Of a stretch of DNA of 61,053 nucleotides, positions 39,768 through 46,585 are shown in pieces. Below the pieces are notes generated by a model. It searched no databases and had not been told where the DNA came from. It saw only the letters and a program-made list of their open reading frames with translations. The position numbers and the translations under genes were made by a program. How positions within the stretch are numbered: the first letter of the stretch is position 1; each line of letters begins with the position of its first letter. The DNA comes from a virus: IMG/VR virus record IMGVR_UViG_3300032278_004243, positions 1-61,053 of that record. One strand, 5' to 3'.

Positions 39768-40066
39768 TCGACCGGAGGTCGCTCTCGGGCCTGCCGTATT
39801 GCATCGTCGCTGATCGCCATCGGCTTGCGCTTGCGTGGCGCGCCAGCATAGGCCCAGCATACAACGTAGGTCCCAACCAGCACCAAAAAGACGAATGCAA
39901 ACAAGATGGCTGATCGGGTGTCAGCGGTCACGATAGCCCATCCCTTCAATACCCAGCGTTGAAGCCAATCCCGAAAATCGGGAAATGCCGTCGATAAGCC
40001 AACGAGGCCGGCGCCGAACGCAAAGGGGAAGCGGCCCATCGCCGCGCGAATCGTGGGCCAGCGCAT
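39764..40066 (-). CDS. Small membrane protein (convergent)
   Basis: Starting at the ATG at 40066 (a TTG at 40072 is in frame), this 100-residue protein has a strong C-terminal transmembrane segment (SAILFAFVFLVLVGTYVVCWAYAG, about 56-78) and a weaker N-terminal hydrophobic one. Its TAG stop and that of the facing gene share a CTAG palindrome. No Shine-Dalgarno sequence is visible. Not recognised. Confidence 0.45.
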   Translation of the reverse strand: MRWPTIRAAMGRFPFAFGAGLVGLSTAFPDFRDWLQRWVLKGWAIVTADTRSAILFAFVFLVLVGTYVVCWAYAGAPRKRKPMAISDDAIRQARERPPVD

Positions 40067-40173
40067 GGCCAAAGGTTATCTGCGGTCGCGGCATTGCCAA
40101 CCCCACAAACCCATTTTCCTACAAGCCCGCCGGTCGTCATGATCGGCACCGCGACTATACCTGATAAAAAAGA

Positions 40174-40191
40174 ATATGCACACAGGCATTT
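40174..40191. promoter_or_regulatory. Operator 1 of rightward operon, ATATGC-N6-GCATTT
   Basis: ATATGC (40174-40179), six bases, GCATTT (40186-40191): a dyad with one arm mismatch, 30 bases centre to centre from the next operator, i.e. on nearly the same face of the helix. It lies in the AT-rich intergenic region before the rightward operon. Confidence 0.6.
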
Positions 40192-40203
40192 TTACGCTTG
40201 TAA

Positions 40204-40221
40204 ATATGCCTAGAAGCATAT
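40204..40221. promoter_or_regulatory. Operator 2 of rightward operon, ATATGC-N6-GCATAT (perfect)
   Basis: A perfect 6-base-arm dyad, ATATGC (40204-40209) and GCATAT (40216-40221), flanked by TTGTAA (40198-40203) and TATAGA (40219-40224), a possible promoter with short spacing. The repressor bound here would silence the accessory/integration operon. Confidence 0.6.
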
Positions 40222-40270
40222 AGACCGTTTCCAACAGCCGGACACGCTCCGGCCAGCTTGGAGACCCCCG

Positions 40271-40456
40271 ATGGCCATTCACGCCGACTTCGACACCAGC
40301 ACCGCGACCGAGATCGGTTGCGATCTGCTGGCTGGTGCCAGCGACATTGTCCGCTTCGACGGCGCCACGATCTCGTTCCGCAACGACGCCGATCTGGTCC
40401 GCCTGTTCGCAGCGGACGGCAACCGCGCCGATGCCCTGACCGGGGAGGCGCTGTGA
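40271..40456 (+). CDS. Small hypothetical protein, first gene of rightward operon
   Basis: This 61-residue acidic protein (MAIHADFDTSTATEIGCDLLAGASDIVRFDGATISF) is the first gene after the tandem operators. Its stop overlaps the next start (TGATG). No family recognised. Confidence 0.6.
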   Translation: MAIHADFDTSTATEIGCDLLAGASDIVRFDGATISFRNDADLVRLFAADGNRADALTGEAL

Positions 40457-40833
40457 TGCACAGCTACCCCGGCACCGAAGTCTATACCGGCCCGCGCCGC
40501 GATCCCGTTGCCGCGCTTGGCCTCGCGCACACCGTCCGCCGTAATACCGCTTGGCCGCAGTCGCCCGCCAACCTCGTCGGCCCGTTCCGCCTGACCACCG
40601 AGCGCGCGGTCGATCTCGCCGCCATGTCGCCGGCGGGCCGCGATCTGGCGCTGCAGGACGCCTACAACCTGTACCTGATCGAGCGTGACCGGCTCGAAGC
40701 TGGCGCGCTGATCTGGCGCCGCTGCGCCTCGACCCTGATCGCCCGCCGCTGGGATGCGGAAGGCGCTGCGTTCATGGTCGAAGCCCGCGCCGAGTTCGAG
40801 CGCGCGCTGGCCGATGTGCGGGAGGCGGCGTGA
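40456..40833 (+). CDS. Hypothetical helical protein
   Basis: This 125-residue protein (MHSYPGTEVYTGPRRDPVAALGLAHTVRRNTAWPQ, then long helices with LTTERAVDLAAMSPAGRDLALQDAYNLYLIERDRLEAG) overlaps both neighbours by one base (TGATG). Role unknown; helical composition suggests a small nucleic-acid or protein-binding factor. Confidence 0.6.
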   Translation: MHSYPGTEVYTGPRRDPVAALGLAHTVRRNTAWPQSPANLVGPFRLTTERAVDLAAMSPAGRDLALQDAYNLYLIERDRLEAGALIWRRCASTLIARRWDAEGAAFMVEARAEFERALADVREAA

Positions 40834-41036
40834 TGGCCGACCTTCTCCAGCAGGCCCGCGACATTGCGGCGGATCAGTACATCCGTTTGCAGATGAAAAA
40901 CCCCAACTCCAATCACGGCGCGGCCTACTGGGGCGCGCATGTGCAGGCCTACGCCGGTCACCTGCGTTCGGGCAGCTTCGACAGCAACCTCGAAGTCCAG
41001 ACCGCGCTCGCCGCTCTTCGGAGTGTCGCAGCATGA
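40833..41036 (+). CDS. Small hypothetical protein
   Basis: This 67-residue protein (MADLLQQARDIAADQYIRLQMKNPNSNHGAAYWGAHVQAYAG) begins in a TGATG overlap and ends in an ATGA overlap. It is helical and not recognised; coupling with neighbours supports expression. Confidence 0.55.
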   Translation: MADLLQQARDIAADQYIRLQMKNPNSNHGAAYWGAHVQAYAGHLRSGSFDSNLEVQTALAALRSVAA

Positions 41037-41293
41037 ACGGCGGCACCGCACAATGGTCGCGCGTTCTCGACGCCGCCGCCGCCGAACTGATCGCCAAGAC
41101 CCGCGCTAATGCGCAGGCATTTGACGAACTGGGCAAGCCGTTCAGCCGCGACATTGCGCTGAACTTCGCCGCCGAGATCGAGGCGGGCGCACCCGCTGGC
41201 CTGTACCGGCACTGGATCAATGAGCAGGGCGCGCGGGTCGAAGGCATTCGCGGCGCCAACGCGGCCCGGATGTGGGCGGGAGGACACCGGTGA
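41033..41293 (+). CDS. Hypothetical protein
   Basis: This 86-residue protein (MNGGTAQWSRVLDAAAAELIAKTRANAQAFDELGKPFSRDIALNF) is helical, starts in an ATGA overlap and ends in a GTGA overlap with the next gene. Not recognised. Confidence 0.55.
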   Translation: MNGGTAQWSRVLDAAAAELIAKTRANAQAFDELGKPFSRDIALNFAAEIEAGAPAGLYRHWINEQGARVEGIRGANAARMWAGGHR

Positions 41294-41466
41294 TCGACAC
41301 CTACAAGCGCCTGCACCGCCAGGAACAGGAATCACGCGCTGCCGCCGGGCTAGAGCCGAGCAAGTTTGGCCCGCTCACCAGCCTCGTAATCGGCTGCATC
41401 CTAACGCTGGCAAGCTGGCTCGCCATCTTTGCCATTGTCGCCTTCATTGGAGCCCTCATGTCATGA
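41290..41466 (+). CDS. Small single-pass membrane protein
   Basis: A GTG start overlapping the previous stop gives 58 residues: a basic N-terminus (IDTYKRLHRQEQESR) and one long hydrophobic helix (LTSLVIGCILTLASWLAIFAIVAFIGAL). Probably anchored in the inner membrane with the N-terminus in the cytoplasm. Function unknown. Confidence 0.55.
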   Translation: MIDTYKRLHRQEQESRAAAGLEPSKFGPLTSLVIGCILTLASWLAIFAIVAFIGALMS

Positions 41467-42116
41467 CCGACATCCCGACCTATACCGCCGCCAAAGCGGA
41501 GCGCCTGATCCGTGCCAAGAAGGTGACTGGCGAATACCACGTCACCGGCTCGCTCTACCTCAGCGGCTGCGACCTGTCCGGCGTCACGCTGCCTGCCAGC
41601 GTCGGCGGATGGCTCGACCTCAACGGCTGCGACCTGTCCGGCGTCACGCTGCCTGCCAGCGTTGGCGGCTCGCTCGACCTCAGCGGCTGCGACCTGTCCG
41701 GCGTCACGCTGCCTGCCAGCGTTGGCGGCTCGCTCTACCTCAGCGGCTGCGACCTGTCCGGCGTCACGCTGCCTGCCAGCGTTGGCGGCTCGCTCTACCT
41801 CAGGGGCTGCGACCTGTCCGGCGTCACGCTGCCTGCCAGCGTTGGCGGCTCGCTCTACCTCAGGGGCGCGAAAAATCCCGATCCCACGCAGTGGTGGCAA
41901 GAAAACGGTGAGGCTACGCGCCGTCGCTGCATCGCTGTCTGCCCCCGTGATGGTTATGCGCTGGTCCAGACTGACACCGATCGATTCAGCGCCGGGTGCC
42001 GCAGTGGCCTGACGCGCAAGCAGGCGCTGGCGCATTGGAGCCGTAAGGACGCCCGCGCGAAGCTGTTCACGGCGGCTATACTGGCGGCGGTGTTGCCGGA
42101 AAGCGTGGCGGTATGA
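41463..42116 (+). CDS. Tandem 20-residue repeat protein
   Basis: This 217-residue protein has a helical start, then five complete copies and one partial copy of a 20-residue repeat (consensus GSLYLSGCDLSGVTLPASVG, residues about 29-136), and a C-terminal domain with CIAVCPRDGYALVQTDTDRFSAGCRSGLTRKQALAHW. The repeat, with LYL-SGCDLSGVTLP, suggests a right-handed beta-solenoid akin to pentapeptide or short leucine-rich repeats. The DNA repeats are almost identical over 60 bases, so copy number can change by recombination. Confidence 0.7.
   Translation: MTDIPTYTAAKAERLIRAKKVTGEYHVTGSLYLSGCDLSGVTLPASVGGWLDLNGCDLSGVTLPASVGGSLDLSGCDLSGVTLPASVGGSLYLSGCDLSGVTLPASVGGSLYLRGCDLSGVTLPASVGGSLYLRGAKNPDPTQWWQENGEATRRRCIAVCPRDGYALVQTDTDRFSAGCRSGLTRKQALAHWSRKDARAKLFTAAILAAVLPESVAV
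41547..41868. repeat. 60-bp tandem repeat, 5.4 copies
   Basis: A 60-base unit starting GGCTCGCTCTACCTCAGCGG repeats at 41547, 41607, 41667, 41727, 41787 and partly at 41847. Copies differ by a few bases only, mainly in the TACCTC/GACCTC and GTCGGC/GTTGGC positions. The array keeps the reading frame of the repeat protein. Confidence 0.9.
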
Positions 42117-42352
42117 CCCGCGCGTCCTACATCCTGATACATCAAAGCCGCGCCGGGACCGCGTTCCCGCCGGTTCGCGGCGTCCCCAGCATGGAGGAAT
42201 GGGCACGGCTCCGCGCCGCCCGCCAGCCATGGTGGAAGCGTCTGTTCGCGCTCCCCCGCGCAGCCTCGCCGAAGCCCCACGGTGCGCGCCCGTCCCACAT
42301 CGAAGCCGTCGAGGCCGGTTTCGATAACGGGGTCTCGTCCGATGCGGAATGA
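42113..42352 (+). CDS. Hypothetical protein
   Basis: This 79-residue protein (MTRASYILIHQSRAGTAFPPVRGVPSMEEWARLRAARQPWWKRLF) has a basic Trp-containing middle and overlaps the previous gene by 4 bases. Not recognised. Confidence 0.5.
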   Translation: MTRASYILIHQSRAGTAFPPVRGVPSMEEWARLRAARQPWWKRLFALPRAASPKPHGARPSHIEAVEAGFDNGVSSDAE

Positions 42353-42740
42353 GGCCACTCCATATGCGGATCAGGCTGTGCGCCCCGTCGCTGTCGCAGG
42401 CGCTGTCGACGTCACCCGGCCTGCAGAGGGCTACTACCGCTTTCGTCTCCGCTCCGGTTCGGTCTTCGGCGGTGTGCGCATTTGGTACGGCGCGCCGTTG
42501 GACCCGGTGACGGGTGAAGAGCTCGACCGTTCGTGGCGCTGGCAGGCGCAGTTCAACGGCGAACCGATCGATCTGGACCGCGTCTGGCCGACCTGCGCGG
42601 GCGACCCGATCACCGAGGACGAATACCGGACCTACTGCGCCCGCCAAAGCTGGGCCGCGCAGAACGCGCCGCGCAGCGCCTACGCCGACCCGCGCAAGCG
42701 GATCGATCCCCTTTCCATCAACGACCCCCAACTTTTCTAG
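42342..42740 (+). CDS. Hypothetical protein
   Basis: This 132-residue protein begins at ATG 42342, 11 bases inside the previous gene. It has an alpha/beta pattern with GYYRFRLRSGSVFGGVRIWYGAPLDPVTGEELDRSWRWQAQ, typical of small phage accessory proteins conserved in this group. The C-terminus contains aromatic residues and Pro. Not recognised. Confidence 0.55.
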   Translation: MRNEATPYADQAVRPVAVAGAVDVTRPAEGYYRFRLRSGSVFGGVRIWYGAPLDPVTGEELDRSWRWQAQFNGEPIDLDRVWPTCAGDPITEDEYRTYCARQSWAAQNAPRSAYADPRKRIDPLSINDPQLF

Positions 42741-42757
42741 CCGAGGAGCCATCTGAC

Positions 42758-43567
42758 ATGGGCATTACCACCGCACGCAAGCTCGATGACGAGGCTCTCG
42801 CCCCGGCGCCGCGCGATCACAACAAGCCGCCGCTTGAAGAGCTCATCCCGCTCGAATTCCGCGAGCAGCTGACGTCCGAGCACCCTGACTTTCTGCAGCT
42901 GGTCGATAACCGCTGCGGTGTCGGTGACCGCTTCAGCGAGGGCTACCAGACCGGTGAGGCCGACCGGGCGAAGTGCGTCGATCAGGACACCTACGAGCGC
43001 TGCGGCAAGCTGGCGAAGAAGCTTCGCGCGATGGAGCAGCACGTTGAGGCGACGCACACCGTTGTGAAGGCCCCGTACCTGCAGGGTGGCCGTCTGGTCG
43101 ATGCCGAGAAGAACACACTGCTCGGCCGCATCAAGGCGGCGCGCGAACGGGTGATGTCTCACATGGAAAGCTACCTCGAAGCCGAGCGGAAGAAGCAGCG
43201 TGAGGCCGAACTGGAGCGCTTGGCCGAACTGCAGCGGCAGGAAGAGGAGCGCCAGAAGGCGGCCGAGTTGCTGCGCCAGAATGGCATCAGCGAGGAAGTG
43301 CTGCCGGTCGCTCCGCCACCCCCGCCGCTTGCTGCGCCGGCGCCGCTGGCCGGTCCGGTTCGCACCGACGGCGCGACGATCTCGTCCGGCATCGAGTGGC
43401 GCTCGCAGGTCACCGACTACGCCAAGGCCTTCAGGAAGGTGAAGGACGACGCGACCGTGCGCGAGGCGATCGACAAGGCCATCCAGCGGTTCGTGAAGGC
43501 GACCAAGGGCCAGGTCGCAATTCCCGGCGTCACCATCACCGATCACGCCCGCGCCAGCGTGCGCTGA
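42758..43567 (+). CDS. Coiled-coil protein associated with RecT module
   Basis: This 269-residue protein starts at the ATG after AGGAG. It has an N-terminal acidic part, a helical middle with a long coiled coil (LEAERKKQREAELERLAELQRQEEERQKAAELLRQ, about 130-165), a proline-rich linker and a C-terminal domain (WRSQVTDYAKAFRKVKDDATVREAIDKAIQRFVKATKGQVAIPG). Such proteins accompany phage single-strand annealing recombinases. Role as partner of RecT is inferred from position. Confidence 0.6.
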   Translation: MGITTARKLDDEALAPAPRDHNKPPLEELIPLEFREQLTSEHPDFLQLVDNRCGVGDRFSEGYQTGEADRAKCVDQDTYERCGKLAKKLRAMEQHVEATHTVVKAPYLQGGRLVDAEKNTLLGRIKAARERVMSHMESYLEAERKKQREAELERLAELQRQEEERQKAAELLRQNGISEEVLPVAPPPPPLAAPAPLAGPVRTDGATISSGIEWRSQVTDYAKAFRKVKDDATVREAIDKAIQRFVKATKGQVAIPGVTITDHARASVR

Positions 43568-43611
43568 CCCGCGCCGCTCTCCCAGCCACCGAACAAAGCA
43601 GGAATACCGCC

Positions 43612-43917
43612 ATGCAGTACGTCAAGTGCAAGTTCCGCCCGTCCGACACCAGAACCTACACCTACCAGTGGAACGGCGAACCGCTCCGGAAGGGCGATGT
43701 CGTCAAGGTCGCTGACAATCGCGACCCAGCCGCATGGAAGCGCGTGTGGGTCGAAGAGGTCACCGACGAAGCGCCCTCGTTCGCCTGCAAACCGATCCTC
43801 GGGATCTACAACCCCGATGCCGAAGCGGCGGACCTGCCGGCGGCTGCCGCGACGCCCGCGAAGGCGGACAGGTCGGACTGGATCGGCGACCTACTCGGCG
43901 ACGAAGCCGAATTCTGA
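43612..43917 (+). CDS. Small hypothetical protein before RecT
   Basis: This 101-residue protein has a compact beta-rich N-terminal domain (MQYVKCKFRPSDTRTYTYQWNGEPLRKGDVVKV), an Ala/Pro linker and an acidic tip (WIGDLLGDEAEF), reminiscent of the acidic tails of single-strand DNA-binding proteins. Ribosome site GCAGGA is well placed. Function uncertain. Confidence 0.55.
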   Translation: MQYVKCKFRPSDTRTYTYQWNGEPLRKGDVVKVADNRDPAAWKRVWVEEVTDEAPSFACKPILGIYNPDAEAADLPAAAATPAKADRSDWIGDLLGDEAEF

Positions 43918-43945
43918 CCCCTCATTTCAACCGGAGAAAATGAAC

Positions 43946-44953
43946 ATGAATGCCCGTTCCCAAGCCGTCCAGCGCGCTGATGCGCAGATCGAAGAGAGCC
44001 GCCTGCGCGCTGTCGCCGCGCGCGACGCGCAGCGGCCCAAGCCCATGAGCGCGCTGGAATCGCTGGCCGCGCGCCTCGCGCTTGACCCCCAGAAACTGCA
44101 GGACACGCTCGCCAAGACTGCCTTTTCCAGTTGCACCAGCTACGAGGAGTTCCTCGTCTGCGTGATGGTGGCCAACGAGTACGAGCTCAATCCGCTGACC
44201 AAGGAAATCTATGCGTTTCCGAAGCGCGGCGGCGGCGTGGTGCCCATGGTGGCCTACGATGGCTGGATCAAGATCATGAACCGCCACCCGATGTTCGACG
44301 GCATCGAATACGAGCACATCGAAGACGAGAAGGGCGACATCAAGGCGGTCGAAGGGATCATCTACCGGAAGGACCGCACTCGTCCGACCAAGAAGATGGT
44401 CTACCTCGACGAGTTCAAGATGAACACCGATCCGTGGAAACAGAAGCCGCGCCACATGCTCGATGTGCGCTGCACCTGCCAAGCGGTTCGCCTCGCCTTC
44501 GGCATCACGGCGGGCATAGAAGGTGTCGACGATATCGACGGCGGAGAAGTCCGCCAGACCACTTCGCTGGTCATGCCCACATTTGCTCCTGCGCTGGAGC
44601 AGGGCGCCAGCGGGCAGGTCATCGACCAGCACAACCCCCAGACCGGCGAGGTGCTGCCGCGCGATCCGCAGACCGGAATGACGCAGGTCGACGAAGAGAC
44701 CGCCCGCGCGCTCGATGCCGGTGAAGGCCGCTCCGACGACCAGTACGGCGACCAGCACGACGGCACGGTAAACGCGGCTGCTGACGGCCCCACACTCGAC
44801 CAGGCCATCGAATACCTGCAGTCGGCCACGACGATTATTGACCTGAACCGGCGCTTCGACGAGGTGAAGGGCTACTTCGTGGACGACGCCTACGCGGCGG
44901 TCAGCGACGAGCGCGATGCCCGCGCCCGGGCGCTGCGTGGCGGGAAGGCCTGA
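43946..44953 (+). CDS. RecT/Bet-family single-strand annealing protein
   Basis: I prefer the second ATG at 43946, 9 bases after GGAG, over 43940 (3 bases). The 335-residue protein contains EEFLVCVMVANEYELNPLTKEIYAFPKRGGGVVPMVAYDGWIKIMN, then WKQKPRHMLDVRCTCQAVRLAFGI, the signature of the RecT/Bet recombinases. These anneal complementary single strands in phage recombination. The C-terminal part is acidic and variable. No exonuclease partner of the usual type is adjacent. Confidence 0.85.
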   Translation: MNARSQAVQRADAQIEESRLRAVAARDAQRPKPMSALESLAARLALDPQKLQDTLAKTAFSSCTSYEEFLVCVMVANEYELNPLTKEIYAFPKRGGGVVPMVAYDGWIKIMNRHPMFDGIEYEHIEDEKGDIKAVEGIIYRKDRTRPTKKMVYLDEFKMNTDPWKQKPRHMLDVRCTCQAVRLAFGITAGIEGVDDIDGGEVRQTTSLVMPTFAPALEQGASGQVIDQHNPQTGEVLPRDPQTGMTQVDEETARALDAGEGRSDDQYGDQHDGTVNAAADGPTLDQAIEYLQSATTIIDLNRRFDEVKGYFVDDAYAAVSDERDARARALRGGKA

Positions 44954-44955
44954 CC

Positions 44956-45240
44956 ATGGCCAGCACCGTACTCAGCACCGCCGACCGGCTTGCCAACCTC
45001 CTCAAGGAGCACGTGAGCGCGGACCCGCGCGACTATCCCGACGCAACCACGCTCAAGATGGTCGACACGCTGAACCTCGACAGCCTCGACATGGTCGAGC
45101 TCATCATGGCCATCGAGGACGAGTTCAACATCAGCATCCCCGATGATGGTGCGGAACCGTTCGTTGCCGATCGCGGCGGCGCCAGCGGCAAGACCTTTGC
45201 CGACTGGGTCGCTTGGGTCGACGGGATGGTTGCAGCATGA
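44956..45240 (+). CDS. Acyl carrier protein-like protein
   Basis: This 94-residue acidic protein has the ACP signature LNLDSLDMVELIMAIEDEFNISIPDD with Ser43 in DSL, the site of 4'-phosphopantetheine attachment, and the following helix II. It is slightly longer than bacterial ACP (about 78 residues) because of GAEPFVADRGGASG between helices. It lies right after RecT. Whether it is modified by the host phosphopantetheinyl transferase, and for which acyl group, is unknown. Confidence 0.75.
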   Translation: MASTVLSTADRLANLLKEHVSADPRDYPDATTLKMVDTLNLDSLDMVELIMAIEDEFNISIPDDGAEPFVADRGGASGKTFADWVAWVDGMVAA

Positions 45241-45446
45241 CCGCCGGCGCCATCAAGCCGAACGCACCGCTCGATGCCACGCAGGGCGAGCGGCTGATGG
45301 CGCGGGCCAACTGCGCCGCGCGGTGCCGGGACAGGGGCGAGGAAGAGCTCGCGCTCGCCTTTGAGGCTGGCACTCAAGATGAGGGCTACGCCATGCGGCA
45401 CGAGGTGGCCAAGCTGCGGGCGGAGCAGGGGAGGGCGGGCGCGTGA
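45237..45446 (+). CDS. Small hypothetical protein
   Basis: This 69-residue helical protein (MTAGAIKPNAPLDATQGERLMARANCAARCRDRGEEELALAFEAG) starts overlapping the ACP stop (ATGA). Not recognised; may be linked with the ACP by position only. Confidence 0.55.
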   Translation: MTAGAIKPNAPLDATQGERLMARANCAARCRDRGEEELALAFEAGTQDEGYAMRHEVAKLRAEQGRAGA

Positions 45447-46006
45447 GTCTTCCCCCATTCCCCGATGCAGACACCATCCGTGAGCTCGTGCGGTATGAGC
45501 CCGAAACCGGCAAATTGTTCTGGCAGCATCGACCGGCGCGGTTCTTTCCGTCCGTCAGGTATCAGAAAATCTGGAACTCGCGGCAGGCTGAGACCGAGGC
45601 ATTCGTTCGGCTGAACGAACAGGGCTATCTTGTCGGAACCCTGCTTGCTGTTCCGCGCGCAGCGCATCGCGTCGCATGGCTTTGCATGCAGGACGAGCTT
45701 CCACCAGAGATTGATCACATCAACGGCAATCGACTGGACAATCGTTGGTGCAACCTCGCGGCATCCGATCGGCAAACTAATGCGAAAAATCAGAAGCTGT
45801 ATTCGAACAACACGTCAGGATGCTCGGGAGTTGTCCTCACTGCCTATGGTACGTGGCGCGCGCAGATAGCTGTCGGTCAATCGCGTAAGATTTCGCTCGG
45901 CACTTATCGCACGAAAGAAGAAGCGGTTGCCGCTCGCCGCGCTGCCGAAATGCAGCATGGCTATTCAGAGCGGCACGGAAAGGCGGGGTGCTCAAGTGCT
46001 GCCTAA
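45443..46006 (+). CDS. HNH homing-type endonuclease with AP2-like domain
   Basis: This 187-residue protein (GTG start in a GTGA overlap) has an HNH core HRVAWLCMQDELPPEIDHINGNRLDNRWCNLAASDRQTNAKN and a C-terminal AP2-like DNA-binding domain (GCSGVVLTAYGTWRAQIAVGQSRKISLGTYRTKEEAVAARRAA). This is the standard layout of phage HNH-AP2 homing endonucleases. Codon use is less GC-rich than that of neighbours (AAT, CAT, ATT codons), consistent with recent insertion. Confidence 0.85.
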   Translation: MSLPPFPDADTIRELVRYEPETGKLFWQHRPARFFPSVRYQKIWNSRQAETEAFVRLNEQGYLVGTLLAVPRAAHRVAWLCMQDELPPEIDHINGNRLDNRWCNLAASDRQTNAKNQKLYSNNTSGCSGVVLTAYGTWRAQIAVGQSRKISLGTYRTKEEAVAARRAAEMQHGYSERHGKAGCSSAA

Positions 46007-46223
46007 CCCCGGCCATTTGCCTGAGGAATGCATCATTACTGATCCCAAGACGGGAGAAGTGAAGGGGTATCGCCTTGTTCACATTCGGCTTTTCAACGGG
46101 TGGGACAGCCGCAAGGCCGGGACCAACCCTTGGCCCGCTCGGGGCGGACGTCCTCCAACAAATTGGAGCATCCGCCGCCCGACTCCGCACCCTTTCGACA
46201 TCAAGGAGTTCGAACCGCAATGA
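45996..46223 (+). CDS. Small hypothetical protein
   Basis: Starting at the GTG at 45996, this 75-residue protein (LPNPGHLPEECIITDPKTGEVKGYRLVHIRLFNGWDSR) overlaps the HNH gene by 11 bases and the next gene by 4. Proline- and Arg-rich; no family recognised. Confidence 0.5.
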   Translation: MLPNPGHLPEECIITDPKTGEVKGYRLVHIRLFNGWDSRKAGTNPWPARGGRPPTNWSIRRPTPHPFDIKEFEPQ

Positions 46224-46585
46224 CCGTTAATCACACCACTGCCGACGCCCTGATCGCCGACGCGATCTGGTGGTTCAAGGGCTTCCGCGCCGCGCAGCCC
46301 GCTGACGCCAGCGACCCGACCGACAACCTCGGCCACAGCTTGCTGCGCGTCCGGGAATGGCTCAATCGCCTGCCGCTCGGCGTGTCGCGGCTCCTGGGTA
46401 CCAGCGAGCGCACGTTCGCCTGCGTGATCACCGAGCACGAGCTCGAGGTCATCATCGAGGGGCTGATATGCCGCACCAAGGAGGACCGTGACGCGGCTCT
46501 GGAAAAGGCGCGCGCAATCCACAAGCAGTTCATGGCTGAGTGCAAGGAAGTGACGGCGCACACCTATGCCGAGGTGCCGTTCTGA
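46220..46585 (+). CDS. Hypothetical helical protein
   Basis: This 121-residue protein (MTVNHTTADALIADAIWWFKGFRAAQPADASDPTDNLGHSLLRVREW) is helical with a short C-terminal TYAEVPF tip. It starts in an ATGA overlap and its stop touches the methyltransferase start. Not recognised. Confidence 0.55.
   Translation: MTVNHTTADALIADAIWWFKGFRAAQPADASDPTDNLGHSLLRVREWLNRLPLGVSRLLGTSERTFACVITEHELEVIIEGLICRTKEDRDAALEKARAIHKQFMAECKEVTAHTYAEVPF

Noticed and set aside
41547-41868. Repeat array considered as CRISPR
   Set aside because: Units are directly tandem without unique spacers and keep a protein reading frame.
41301-42752. 483-codon minus-strand frame with repeated AAEVERAANAGRQRDAGQV units
   Set aside because: It only mirrors the 60-bp DNA repeats of the plus-strand gene; no ribosome site or family.
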